A DNA stretch of 32,455 nucleotides. It comes from Porphyrobacter sp. IPPAS B-1204. Lineage in GTDB: Bacteria; Pseudomonadota; Alphaproteobacteria; Sphingomonadales; Sphingomonadaceae. Of the stretch, positions 7,136 through 15,594 are shown in pieces; position 1 is the stretch's first letter; each line of letters begins with the position of its first letter. A program made the position numbers and the translations under genes. The notes under the pieces were generated by a model, which was given only the letters and a program-made list of their open reading frames with translations, was not told where the DNA came from and searched no databases. The stretch is taken from assembly GCA_003724185.1 (NCBI GenBank), contig RHGM01000006.1, positions 1 through 32,455 on the forward strand, in the 5' to 3' direction.

Positions 7136-9907
7136 CTATGCCTTTTCAAGCTGTTGCTGGCGCTGATCGCTGGCCGCCTCAAGCAGCGCAGCCTCGATTT
7201 CGGCGAGGCGTTCGGGCGCCTTGACCTTGGCCGAGGTGAGATCGGTCACATAGAACGTGTCAGCTGCCGCTTCGCCATAGGCGGTAATATGCGCCGAATG
7301 GACGATCAGGTTGGCCTTGTAGAGCGCGTGGGCGAGCCGGTTGAGCAGCGCCGGACGATCACGCGCTGTCACTTCGATCACAGTGAAGTGATTGGACGCA
7401 TCATTGTCGAACCCGACGCGCGGGGCGACATCGAAGGCCTTGGCGCGTGAATGGGTGAGCGGGCGCGCGGCAAGCTTGGGCACCAGCTCGATCTTGGCAA
7501 GCAGAGCGTCACGGATGCCCTTTTCGATCCGCGCAAGCTGCGCCGCCTCGCGGAACGGTTGGGCGTTGTGGTCCTGCACCAGAAAATTGTCGACCGCATA
7601 GCCGCTGCGGGCGGTGTGGATGCGTGCGTCGATGATGTTGGCGCCGGCAAGGTGGATGCCGCCGGCCATGCGGTAGAACAGGCCCGGATGGTCAAGCGCG
7701 ATAACGCTGACCCGCGTGGCCCCGCGTGTCTCGTCGACTTCGAAGGCGATCGACAGCGCCTCGCCCGCAGCGGCTGCGGCGTCATACTGGGTGAGGTTAC
7801 CGGCAATGATGTCTTCCGGTTCGGCGATCCAGTAAGCATCGCCTAGCAGCGCGCCGATGCTGTCGACCAGGTGATCCTGATCCCCCAGCAACCGCGCCAC
7901 CGCGTCCTTCTTGGCCGTCACCCGCGCCTTGCGCCCGTTGCCCTTGTGCCCCAGCCGCAGGCGTTCCTGCGCGGCATCGTAAAGCTCGCCCAGCAGCTGG
8001 CCCTTCCAGCTGTTCCACGTGCCCGGCCCGACCGCGCGGATATCGACGGCGGTGAGGATCGCGAGATTGCGCAGGCGTTCAAGGCTTTGCACCTCCACCA
8101 CGAAATCCTCGATCGTCTTGGGATCGGTGAGGTCGCGTTTCTGCGCGGTGCGGCTCATCAGCAGGTGTTGCAGCACCAGCCAGGCGACCAGATCGGTTTC
8201 CTTCTCGTCCAGCCCGAAGCGCGGGCAGAGCCGGTGCGCCACATCCGCGCCCAGCACCGAGTGATCCCCCCCGCGCCCCTTGGCGATATCGTGCAGCAGC
8301 ACCGCAACATACAGCGCCCGGCGCGAGGCAAGCTTGGGAAATTCGCGGGTCGCGCGCGGGTGATCGGCGGTCAGCAGTCCGCGCTCGATCTGGGATAGCA
8401 GCCCGATGGCGCGGATGGTGTGTTCGTCGACGGTGTAGTGGTGATACATGTCGAACTGCATCTGTGCGTTGACCCGGCCGAAATCGGGCACGAAGCGGCC
8501 AAACACGCCCGCCTCGTTCATCCAGCGCAGCGCGGTTTCCGGGTCTTTGCGGCCCGACAGCAGATCAAGGAACAGCGCATTGGCGCGTTTGTCCCGGCGC
8601 ACCTTCACGTCGATCAGTTTGGCATCGCGCCCGGCCTGCCGCATGGTTTCGGGGTGTATCTCCAACCCCTCGGCCTCGGCCAGCTGGAACACTTCGATCA
8701 GGCGGACGGGATCGGCGCGGAACCAGTCATCGCCCGGTGCGCGGATGCGGCCACCGTCGACGGTGTAGCCCTTGAAGGTCCGGGGCCGCTGGGTCCACCC
8801 GGCGAAGAACCCGGTGCGCGGGCGTTTGCGGGCGAATTCCTCGTCAAGGTGGGCGAGGAACACGCCGGTCAGGCTGCCGACGCGCTTCACCTGCAGAAAG
8901 TAGTACTGCATGAACCGTTCGACCGCGCTTTTGCCCGGACGGTCGGCGAAGTGCATCCGTTCGGCCACGGCGCGTTGCAGATCGAAGGTCAGGCGGTCTT
9001 CGGCCCGGTCGGTGATGATGTGCATGTGGCAGCGCGCCGCCAGCAAAAAGCCTTCGGCGCGGCGGAAACTGCGATATTCGTTCGGGGTCAGCAGACCCAC
9101 ATCCACCAGCTGCGCCGCGTTATCGACGCGGTGCATGTACTTGCCGATCCAGTACAGCGTCTGGAGATCGCGCAGCGCGCCCTTGCCCTCCTTGATGTTG
9201 GGTTCAACGACATAGCGGCTGTCCCCCATGCGCTTGTGCCGGGCGTCGCGTTCGGCGAGCTTGAGGGTCAGGAACTGCCGCTCGCTGCCCTTGGCGACAT
9301 CGCTCCAGAAGCGTGCACGCAATTCATCGTAAAGCGCCTGTTCGCCCCACACCAACCGGCTTTCGAGCAGGGCTGTGCGGATGGTCAGGTCTTCCTTGGC
9401 CATGCGGATCGTGTCAGGGACGGTGCGGCTGGAATGGCCGACCTTCAGGCCCAGATCCCACAGCAGATAGAGCATCGTCTCGATCACCTGCTCGCACCAG
9501 GGCGCGCGCTTGTGGGGGGTGATGAAGGCGATATCGACGTCCGAATGGGGCGCCATTTCCGCCCGCCCGTAACCGCCCACGGCAAGGATCGCGAGCCGTT
9601 CGGCCTGGGTGCGATTGGGGACGGGATAGAGGTGCGTGGTGACGTGATCGTGGATCACCCGCAGCAGCTGGTCCATCAGGAAGCTGTAGCCGCCAGTGAC
9701 GTCATGCCCCGCCGACGGCGTTTCGGAAAGGCGGCGCGCCAGTTCCGCCCGGCCGGCCTCCAGCGCGTCACGCAAGGCTTTGACAATGGCCGCGCGGGCG
9801 GACGGCCCGCCCGCCCCATTCTCGGCCGCTTGCAGGGCAGCAATGTCTTCGGCCAGCGCGCGCCGATCGATGATCGCGCGCTGGCCGGGGACACGTCTCG
9901 GGCTCAT
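7136..9907 (-). CDS. glnD: [Protein-PII] uridylyltransferase / uridylyl-removing enzyme GlnD
   Basis: Bifunctional nitrogen sensor that uridylylates PII under nitrogen limitation and removes UMP when glutamine is high. The 923-residue product has the full order: nucleotidyltransferase motif GGYGRAEMAPHSDVD (residues 111-125, with the DxD at 123 and 125), a helical linker, the HD hydrolase domain (HHYTVDEHT near 487 and LLHDIAKGRGGDH near 537), and two C-terminal ACT glutamine-sensing domains (ATRVSVIALDHPGLFYRMAG near 731 and FTVIEVTARDRPALLNRLA near 843). Length is normal. It starts 7 bp after the stop of an acyl-CoA synthetase gene on the same strand and has no clear ribosome site of its own, so expression probably depends on that upstream gene. 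Its 3' end borders the receptor promoter region. Confidence 0.97.
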   Translation of the reverse strand: MSPRRVPGQRAIIDRRALAEDIAALQAAENGAGGPSARAAIVKALRDALEAGRAELARRLSETPSAGHDVTGGYSFLMDQLLRVIHDHVTTHLYPVPNRTQAERLAILAVGGYGRAEMAPHSDVDIAFITPHKRAPWCEQVIETMLYLLWDLGLKVGHSSRTVPDTIRMAKEDLTIRTALLESRLVWGEQALYDELRARFWSDVAKGSERQFLTLKLAERDARHKRMGDSRYVVEPNIKEGKGALRDLQTLYWIGKYMHRVDNAAQLVDVGLLTPNEYRSFRRAEGFLLAARCHMHIITDRAEDRLTFDLQRAVAERMHFADRPGKSAVERFMQYYFLQVKRVGSLTGVFLAHLDEEFARKRPRTGFFAGWTQRPRTFKGYTVDGGRIRAPGDDWFRADPVRLIEVFQLAEAEGLEIHPETMRQAGRDAKLIDVKVRRDKRANALFLDLLSGRKDPETALRWMNEAGVFGRFVPDFGRVNAQMQFDMYHHYTVDEHTIRAIGLLSQIERGLLTADHPRATREFPKLASRRALYVAVLLHDIAKGRGGDHSVLGADVAHRLCPRFGLDEKETDLVAWLVLQHLLMSRTAQKRDLTDPKTIEDFVVEVQSLERLRNLAILTAVDIRAVGPGTWNSWKGQLLGELYDAAQERLRLGHKGNGRKARVTAKKDAVARLLGDQDHLVDSIGALLGDAYWIAEPEDIIAGNLTQYDAAAAAGEALSIAFEVDETRGATRVSVIALDHPGLFYRMAGGIHLAGANIIDARIHTARSGYAVDNFLVQDHNAQPFREAAQLARIEKGIRDALLAKIELVPKLAARPLTHSRAKAFDVAPRVGFDNDASNHFTVIEVTARDRPALLNRLAHALYKANLIVHSAHITAYGEAAADTFYVTDLTSAKVKAPERLAEIEAALLEAASDQRQQQLEKA

Positions 9908-9914
9908 GCGCCAA

Positions 9915-11630
9915 TCACGCGGCGACAGCCTCGCTGGTGTAACGCGCCTTCACGCTGCGCTTGTCGATCTTCTGCGTGCCGAGGCGCGGCAGGGCTTCGT
10001 CGGCCAGCCAGATCTGCGCTTCGAGCGGCACCTTGAACGGCGCGATCCGTTCCAGCAGGAACGCCCGTAGTTCGCCCGGAGAGACGGTGTCGCGCCCTTC
10101 CTTCATGGTGTAAACCGCCGCCGGAACCTCGCCGAAGCGTTCATCCGGCAGGCCGAAGACCGAACATTCGCCGATGTCGTCATGGGCGTAGATCGCGTCC
10201 TCCACCTCGATGCACGAGATGTTTTCACCGCCGCGGATGATGATGTCCTTTTTGCGGTCGACGATGAACAGGTAATCATCGGCATCAAGATAACCCAGAT
10301 CGCCGGTGCGGAAATATCCATCCTTGGTGAAGGCGGCTGCCGTGGCTTCCTCGTTCTTCCAGTAGCCGCGGAAATTGGCGACCGAGCGGATGCACACCTC
10401 GCCCACCTGACCCTGCGGGAGCGGGTTGCCCATGTCGTCAAGGATCGCCAGATCGACCATCGGCTTGGACGGGCGGCCCGTGGAGCCGGGCTTGGCAAGG
10501 TAGTTCTCGTTGAAATTGCCGCAGCCCACCGCGTTTGTTTCGGTGAGACCATAGCCAAGCAGCGGGAAGCCGCCGGGGAAGGCTTCCTTGATGCGGGTGA
10601 CATGCTCCACCGGGCGCGGCGCGCCGCCTGCGGCAAAGCTCTTGCAGGCCGACAGGTCATATTGGTCACGGTCAGGGTGGTTGGCGATCTCGTAGCTCAT
10701 CAGCGGCACGCCGACGAAGTAGGAGACCTTTTCTTCCGCCATCAGCCGGATTGCGAGGCCAGCGTCCCACTTGGGCATCAGCACCAGCTTGCGGGCAATG
10801 GCGAAGCTTTGCAGGAACAGCGGCACTTCGCCCGTCACGTGGAACAGCGGCACGGCGACCAGCGCGCAGGGCTGGGTGGTCATCGGGCCTTCCTGGCTTT
10901 CGATGTGCACCTTGGCCATCGCCGATTGGGCCACGTAGTTCATCACGCCGTGGATGACGCCGCGGTGATCCGACCATGCGCCCTTGGAACGCCCGGTCGA
11001 ACCCGAGGTGTAGAGGATCGTGGCGATATCGTCCGGCCCCAGTTCGCCCAGCATGGCCATAGCTGCGGGCGTGCCCTGCGGCGTCGCCCAAGTGGCGACA
11101 AGGCCTTCTGCGGGCGCGTTGCCGTGGCTGAACAAGACAATCTTGGCGGGGTGCGCATGGCCATCAAGCCGCGCGGCGCGGCCTTCATCGGCCAGCAGCA
11201 GCTTGGCTTCGGCGAGTTCGAGGCCATAGGCCAGTTCCTCGCCCGAGGAGAAACCGTTGAGCAGCGTGGCGCAGCCGCCTGCCATCAGGATGCCCATATA
11301 GGCGATCATCCAGTTGGCCGAATTGCGCGCGGCAAGGCCGACCCGGTCGCCCTTCTGGAGGCCGTGGGTCTGAACCAGACCTTCGGCCACGCAGGTCGCG
11401 GCGGCATAGGTTTCGCCAAAGGTCAGGCGGATGTCGCCATCGACCAGAAAGGGCAGATCCTTGTTCTGGTTGCAGAAGTGCGCGAAATAATGGGCAAGGG
11501 TCGGGGGGGCGGCAGCGAAGGCCGGCATGGTGATCCCGTCGCGGGTGAAGGGCGCGGTTGCGAACGGTTGACCATCGGAGGTCAGGCCGGTGATGATCGC
11601 TTCGAGCGCATTGTCCAGCTGGGTGGGCAT
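9915..11630 (-). CDS. Acyl-CoA synthetase / AMP-binding (ANL family) ligase
   Basis: An adenylate-forming enzyme of 571 residues that probably activates a carboxylic acid to its CoA thioester through an acyl-AMP. ANL core motifs are intact: P-loop LYTSGSTGRSKG (about 207-217), LLGYGLTETN, FRTGDLGYLDADDYLFIVDRKKDIIIRGGENIS (the hinge and A8 region) and a C-terminal catalytic lysine region, LGTQKIDKRSV (K554 or K557). The substrate cannot be predicted. The chosen ATG at 11630 has GAGAGAGGA upstream; an in-frame extension to 11849 lacks conserved content. It precedes glnD by 7 bp, an arrangement with no obvious functional link. It is divergent from lgt across a 197-bp gap with no confident promoter. 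Confidence 0.93.
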   Translation of the reverse strand: MPTQLDNALEAIITGLTSDGQPFATAPFTRDGITMPAFAAAPPTLAHYFAHFCNQNKDLPFLVDGDIRLTFGETYAAATCVAEGLVQTHGLQKGDRVGLAARNSANWMIAYMGILMAGGCATLLNGFSSGEELAYGLELAEAKLLLADEGRAARLDGHAHPAKIVLFSHGNAPAEGLVATWATPQGTPAAMAMLGELGPDDIATILYTSGSTGRSKGAWSDHRGVIHGVMNYVAQSAMAKVHIESQEGPMTTQPCALVAVPLFHVTGEVPLFLQSFAIARKLVLMPKWDAGLAIRLMAEEKVSYFVGVPLMSYEIANHPDRDQYDLSACKSFAAGGAPRPVEHVTRIKEAFPGGFPLLGYGLTETNAVGCGNFNENYLAKPGSTGRPSKPMVDLAILDDMGNPLPQGQVGEVCIRSVANFRGYWKNEEATAAAFTKDGYFRTGDLGYLDADDYLFIVDRKKDIIIRGGENISCIEVEDAIYAHDDIGECSVFGLPDERFGEVPAAVYTMKEGRDTVSPGELRAFLLERIAPFKVPLEAQIWLADEALPRLGTQKIDKRSVKARYTSEAVAA

Positions 11631-11827
11631 GCGGTGATGTTCCTCTCTCTTGTTGTTGCGGCCGCCCGGTCGGGGGTCTTGTCCCGTCCCGAATTGCCTG
11701 TCCCATTCCGCTTTGGCGACCCCGTGCCCCTTCCCCTGCCCCGGTTGCTGTGCCAGAAGCGCCAGCGCGACCGGGGCCATTCGGGCCCGCCGATACGGCA
11801 TCTCATTGTCAATAAGAGGTTCGCTCC

Positions 11828-12727
11828 GTGCTGTCACTACTTGCCGCAAGCATCCCTGCCGATCCCATCTACTGGACCGATCTGAGCCTCAGGCCCTATC
11901 TCTTCCGTATCGGCTGGTTCGAGCTGCGCTTCTACTCGCTCGCCTATCTGCTGGGGGTGATCTTCGCCTATTGGCACACATCCAAGATGCTCAAGCAGCC
12001 CGGCGCACCGATGGCGCAGCGGCATGCGGACGATCTGTTCTTTTACTGCACCCTTGGGGTGATCCTCGGCGGGCGGCTTGGATATGCCGCGTTCTACACC
12101 GGGGGTGAGACGGGGATCCCCAGCGCCTTCACCGATTTTTCGGGCGATGGCTGGATTTCGTGGAAGCTGCTCCGGCTGTGGGACGGGGGCATGAGCTTTC
12201 ATGGCGGGCTGGCCGGGGTCACTGCGGCGATGGCTTACGTGGCGTGGCAGGGTAAGCTGAACTTCATCCGCGTGGTCGATTACGTCGCAGTCGGCGTGCC
12301 GATGGGGATGCTGCTCGGCAGGCTGGCGAATTTCGTCAATGCCGAACTGTGGGGCCGCGTCACCGATGTGCCCTGGGCGATGGTCTTTCCCGGCGCTGGC
12401 GATCTGCCGCGCCATCCCAGCCAGCTGTATCAGGCGGGGCTTGAAGGCCTCGCGATGCTGGTGATCATGCTGGCGCTGTTCTGGCTGACCCGTGCGCGTT
12501 ATCGTCCCGGGCTCTTGGCAGGCGTGTTCACACTTGGCATGGGGACAGCGCGCTTCGTGAACGAATTTTTCCGCGAGCCGGATCAACAACTGGCTGACTT
12601 CGCGATGCGAACAGGGCTATCGATGGGGCAATGGCTGACTATACCGCTCATTCTGACTGGATTGATTGTCGTGCTTTACGCGCTGCGGAGCAAGCCGCTG
12701 GCGGCGGGGACGGCAGCGCCGGCCTGA
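11828..12727 (+). CDS. lgt: Prolipoprotein diacylglyceryl transferase Lgt
   Basis: Inner-membrane enzyme that transfers diacylglycerol from phosphatidylglycerol to the lipobox cysteine of prolipoproteins. The 299-residue product shows [20 protein letters not shown], the essential HGGLAG (residues 125-130), the Lgt signature [14 protein letters not shown] (164-177), HPSQLY (196-201) and several membrane helices. The GTG start is preceded by AAGAGG. The last 97 nt overlap, in a different frame, the open frame of the methyltransferase fusion that follows; the TGA is at 12725-12727. Pairing with a MidA-type methyltransferase is a recurrent arrangement in this bacterial group, as far as I recall. 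Confidence 0.96.
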   Translation: MLSLLAASIPADPIYWTDLSLRPYLFRIGWFELRFYSLAYLLGVIFAYWHTSKMLKQPGAPMAQRHADDLFFYCTLGVILGGRLGYAAFYTGGETGIPSAFTDFSGDGWISWKLLRLWDGGMSFHGGLAGVTAAMAYVAWQGKLNFIRVVDYVAVGVPMGMLLGRLANFVNAELWGRVTDVPWAMVFPGAGDLPRHPSQLYQAGLEGLAMLVIMLALFWLTRARYRPGLLAGVFTLGMGTARFVNEFFREPDQQLADFAMRTGLSMGQWLTIPLILTGLIVVLYALRSKPLAAGTAAPA

Positions 12728-14862
12728 TTGATGCTCCGGGCGTCTGGCGCAGCGCGCTCAGGCTGATCGACCCGGAGCCCGAAGCCAAACCAGCCCGCAA
12801 GCCAGCGGGGCCGAGCGAGGCCGAACGGCGCGCGCAGGCAGCAGCGGCGGCCAAGGCACAGGCCGAGGCCGAAGCGCTTGCCCGGGCAGAGGCGGCCGCA
12901 CGGGTCCGCGCCGAACAGGAAGCCAAGGCCCGCGCCGAAGCGGAAGCCCGCGAACAGGCCAAGGCCGAAGCCCGGATGCGTGCCGAGGCAGCCTTGCGTG
13001 AAAAGGCCGAGAGCCTCGCCCGCATCAAGGCCGAGGCCGAGGAACGATCCCGCGCCCTGAAAGAAGCCCGCGCGCGGGAAAAGGCCGAGGCTGAGGCCCG
13101 TGCCGCTGCCGAACGCGAAGCCCGCGAAAAAGCCGCCGCCGAAGCCCGTGCGCGCAAGCTCGCCGAAGCCGAGGCCCGCGCCCGCGCCGAAGCCGAAGCC
13201 CGCGCCAAGGCCGCTGCCGAAGCGCAGGCCAGAAAGGAAGCCAAGGCCCGCGCCGAAGCCGAGGCCAAGGCCCGTGCCGAGGCGGAGGAACGCGCCCGCC
13301 GCGAAGCCGAAGCCGCCGAGGCCGCAGAACGTGCCGCCGCCGAAGCCGCAGCCCGCCGCGCCGCTGAAGCCCGTGCCAAGGCCGAAGCCGAAGCCAAGGC
13401 GAAGGCCGAAGAAGAAGCGCGCCTGAAAAAGGAGGCCGAAGCCCGCGCCAAGGCAGAAGCCAAGGCCCGCGCAAAGGCTGAAGCCGAAGCCAAGGCCAAG
13501 GCAGAAGCCGAAGAAAAGGCCCGTCTCGCCGCCGAAGCCAAGGCCCGCGCCGAAGCGGAAGCCAAGGCCAAGGCCGAAGCCGAGGAAGCCGCCCGCCTCG
13601 CCGCCATCGAAGCTGCGCGCATCGCCGCCGAGGAACAGGCCCGCCGTGAGGCCGAGGAAGCCGCCGCCGCCGAAGCGGCCCGGATTGCTGCCGAAGCCGC
13701 TGCTGCCGCTGCCGCCGAAGCGGCACGCATCGCTTCCGAGGAACAGGCCCGCCGCGAAGCCGAAGAAGCCGCCGCTGCCGAGCAGGCCCGGCTCGAAGCT
13801 GAAATGCTGGCCCGCGCAACGGTGGATGTGTCAGCCGTGCTCAAGCGCCTGATCCGCGAAACCGGCCCGATCAGCATCGCCCAGTATATGGGGGAGAGCA
13901 ACGCGCGCTATTATGCCAGCCGCGATCCCCTGGGCGAACAGGGCGATTTCATCACCGCGCCAGAAATCACGCAGGTGTTCGGCGAGCTGATCGGGGTGTG
14001 GTTTGCCGACCTGTGGTCGCGGATGACCCGCCGCAAGCATATCCACTACGTCGAACTCGGGCCGGGCCGCGGCACGCTGGCCAAGGACGCGCTCAGCGCT
14101 GCGGCAAAGCAGGGCATGACGCCGAAGATCCACTTCGTCGAAACCTCTGCCACCCTGCGCGCCATCCAGCGCGAGGCGTTCCCCGATTGTATCCACCACC
14201 ACGACATCTCGACCCTGCCCGATGATGCGCCGCTGCTGATCATCGCCAACGAGTTCTTCGATGCCCTGCCGGTGCAGCACCTCATTCGTTCGACCGACGG
14301 ATGGTATGCACGGATGGTGGGGCTGGAGGACGATGCTTTCACCTTCGTGACGGGCAAGGAACGGATGGACCACCTCGTGCCGCCCAGCTGGGTCACGGCC
14401 TCGCAGGGAACCCTGATTGAAACCAGTCCGGCATCGGTCGCGCTGATGGCCGACATTGCGCGGCGGCTGAAGGACCAGGGCGGGGCGGCGCTGATCATCG
14501 ATTACGGCCACGAGGAGCTCCGCTCGGGATCGACCTTGCAGGCGCTGAAATCGCACCAGAAGGTCGATGTCTTCGCTCATCCGGGCGAGGCCGACCTGAC
14601 CGCGCATGTCGATTTCGAACTGCTGAAGCAGGTGGCCGAGGATAATGGCGCGGATGTGATGGGCTTGCAGTATCAGGGCGAATGGCTGATCCAGATGGGG
14701 ATCGACACCCGCATGGAAATGCTCCGTCGCCGCGCTCCGTACGAAAAGGACAAGTTCCAGCGTCAGCGCGACCGGCTGGTGAAGGAGAGCGAGATGGGGA
14801 TGCTGTTCAAGGTGCTGGGCATGTGCGGGCGGCGCTGGCCCTTTGGCGCGGGGTTCGACTGA
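12631..14862 (+). CDS. MidA/NDUFAF7-type SAM-dependent methyltransferase with long N-terminal Ala/Glu/Lys/Arg helix
   Basis: Two parts in one frame. Residues about 397-743 are a complete MidA (NDUFAF7/COG1565) methyltransferase: [43 protein letters not shown]-binding [12 protein letters not shown] (about 475), and [13 protein letters not shown] (about 540). The eukaryotic homologue methylates a complex I subunit arginine; the bacterial target is unknown. Residues about 63-392 are almost purely A, E, K, R and Q ([20 protein letters not shown] style), predicting a single stable helix of roughly 48 nm, TolA-like in composition but with no membrane anchor. Family members are normally about 350 residues, so the extension doubles the protein. 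The start is uncertain: ATG 12631 overlaps lgt by 97 nt, and no ATG, GTG or TTG lies in frame between the lgt stop and the helix. An internal ATG at 13804 could give the bare enzyme. TGATG joins it to the next gene. Confidence 0.85.
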   Translation: MADYTAHSDWIDCRALRAAEQAAGGGDGSAGLIDAPGVWRSALRLIDPEPEAKPARKPAGPSEAERRAQAAAAAKAQAEAEALARAEAAARVRAEQEAKARAEAEAREQAKAEARMRAEAALREKAESLARIKAEAEERSRALKEARAREKAEAEARAAAEREAREKAAAEARARKLAEAEARARAEAEARAKAAAEAQARKEAKARAEAEAKARAEAEERARREAEAAEAAERAAAEAAARRAAEARAKAEAEAKAKAEEEARLKKEAEARAKAEAKARAKAEAEAKAKAEAEEKARLAAEAKARAEAEAKAKAEAEEAARLAAIEAARIAAEEQARREAEEAAAAEAARIAAEAAAAAAAEAARIASEEQARREAEEAAAAEQARLEAEMLARATVDVSAVLKRLIRETGPISIAQYMGESNARYYASRDPLGEQGDFITAPEITQVFGELIGVWFADLWSRMTRRKHIHYVELGPGRGTLAKDALSAAAKQGMTPKIHFVETSATLRAIQREAFPDCIHHHDISTLPDDAPLLIIANEFFDALPVQHLIRSTDGWYARMVGLEDDAFTFVTGKERMDHLVPPSWVTASQGTLIETSPASVALMADIARRLKDQGGAALIIDYGHEELRSGSTLQALKSHQKVDVFAHPGEADLTAHVDFELLKQVAEDNGADVMGLQYQGEWLIQMGIDTRMEMLRRRAPYEKDKFQRQRDRLVKESEMGMLFKVLGMCGRRWPFGAGFD
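12817..13803 (+). repeat. Degenerate codon repeat encoding Ala/Glu/Lys/Arg helix
   Basis: Nearly 1 kb built of variations on GCC-GAA-GCC-CGC and GCC-AAG-GCC-GAA. Within it longer blocks recur, for example [18 protein letters not shown] and [18 protein letters not shown] separated by about 40 codons, which indicates local duplication. The reading frame stays open throughout. The opposite strand and other frames also stay open because of the composition and should not be called as genes. Confidence 0.85.
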
Positions 14863-15281
14863 TGGTCAGATGGTCAGGGATGATGCTCGCCGCCGGACTG
14901 GCACTGTCTGTGCCCGCCAGCGCGGCAGAGCCGGTCGCCGGGCGCTGGCTGACCGCGGAAAAGGACGCGGTGATCGTGATCGCTCCCTGCGGCAAGACGA
15001 TGTGCGGCACGATCGAGCGGTTTCTGGTCGCCCCGCCGCAGGGCAATGACCAGCGCGATGTCAACAACCCTGATCCGGCCAAGCGGGGCCGCCGCCTGCT
15101 GGGCATCGCGATCCTCTCGGCCTTCAAGGCGGATGGCGATGTGTGGCGCGGGCAGATCTACGATCCCAAAAGCGGCAAATCCTACCGCTCGATCATCCGC
15201 CGCAAGGGGGCCGGCGTGCTGGAAGTGAAGGGCTGCATCGGCCCGTTTTGCCAGACGCAGGTGTGGCGGAAAGCGGGTTGA
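14862..15281 (+). CDS. Secreted DUF2147 domain protein
   Basis: A 139-residue exported protein of the DUF2147 family, function unknown. An N-terminal signal peptide (MMLAAGLALSVPASAAE) is followed by the beta-rich domain: GRWLTAEKDAVIVIAPCGKTMCGTI, then DVNNPDPAKRGRRLLGIAIL, GQIYDPKSGKSYRS, and the closing LEVKGCIGPFCQTQVWRK. Two Cys pairs (PCGKTMC and CIGPFC) could form periplasmic disulfides. The start ATG overlaps the methyltransferase TGA as TGATG, indicating coupled translation; a longer in-frame reading upstream overlaps the methyltransferase and lacks conserved sequence. The stop codon is 8 bp from the left inverted repeat of the GIY-YIG element. Confidence 0.88.
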   Translation: MVRWSGMMLAAGLALSVPASAAEPVAGRWLTAEKDAVIVIAPCGKTMCGTIERFLVAPPQGNDQRDVNNPDPAKRGRRLLGIAILSAFKADGDVWRGQIYDPKSGKSYRSIIRRKGAGVLEVKGCIGPFCQTQVWRKAG

Positions 15282-15289
15282 TTGAATTC

Positions 15290-15313
15290 CGTCATCCCGG
15301 ACTTGATCCGGGA
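15290..15313 (+). repeat. Left inverted palindromic repeat
   Basis: CGTCAT leads into the rest of the palindrome core TCCCGGACTTGATCCGGGA (TCCCGGA arm, CTTGA loop, TCCGGGA arm). The minus-strand nuclease gene ends here, with TGA at 15294-15292. The repeat supplies its last residues, DPGSSPG. Confidence 0.85.
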
Positions 15314-15594
15314 TCGGGTTCGAAATGCTCCCACCCCGGATTATCGCTTTCGATCAGTTCGATCTTCCACTGTCGGTGCCAGTTCTTTAGCTGCTTTTCG
15401 CGCGCTATTGCCTCCTCGATGGTCGGATAGTGTTCCACGCGAACCAGCCTGTCCAACCCGTATTTGCGTGCGAAGGCAGAACCAAGGCTATTGCGATGTT
15501 GCCAGACGCGTCGGATGATGTCGGCAGACACGCCGATGTAAAGCACCCCGCGTGGCTTATTGGTCAAAACATAGACCCATCCGCCGCGCGCCAT
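15292..15594 (-). CDS. GIY-YIG domain nuclease (UPF0213/COG2827 type)
   Basis: A 100-residue single-domain GIY-YIG endonuclease. The family signature is complete: WVYVLTN with LYIGVSADIIRRVWQHR (the GIY-YIG strands and catalytic Arg) and the metal-binding Glu in EEAIAREKQLKNWHRQWK. E. coli YhbQ is a family relative. No second DNA-binding domain is present. The last residues, DPGSSPG, are encoded by the left palindromic repeat, which also supplies the stop. Its ATG (15594-15592) overlaps the TGA of the ABC permease-binding gene as TGATG, so it can be translated by coupling from that operon. Codon use is a little less GC-biased than in the neighbours (for example TTT, AAA and TTA-containing stretches on its strand), which fits acquisition. 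Function is inferred to be DNA cleavage or repeat-associated mobility. Confidence 0.9.
   Translation of the reverse strand: MARGGWVYVLTNKPRGVLYIGVSADIIRRVWQHRNSLGSAFARKYGLDRLVRVEHYPTIEEAIAREKQLKNWHRQWKIELIESDNPGWEHFEPDPGSSPG

Noticed and set aside
4612..7224. Plus-strand open frame of 870 codons opposite the TonB receptor
   Set aside because: A shadow frame caused by GC-rich third positions. The receptor on the minus strand has a signal peptide, plug and barrel; the shadow has no recognisable features.
8420..11885. Large plus-strand open frames opposite glnD and the first acyl-CoA synthetase
   Set aside because: Same shadow effect; no motifs, while both minus-strand genes have intact catalytic motifs.
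12817..13803. Repeat array considered as a CRISPR
   Set aside because: The units are short, degenerate and codon-phased without unique spacers, and there are no cas genes.
12648..13901. Ala/Ser-rich minus-strand open frame of 417 codons and Pro/Arg-rich plus-strand frames across the helix repeat
   Set aside because: The repeat composition keeps every frame open. Only the frame continuous with the methyltransferase has sensible Glu/Lys/Arg helix sequence joined to a known domain.
15316..15325. GGTTCGAAAT resembling a tRNA T-loop beside the left repeat, as if the element used a tRNA attachment site
   Set aside because: No acceptor stem, anticodon arm or D-arm can be built around it, and it is coding sequence of the GIY-YIG gene.
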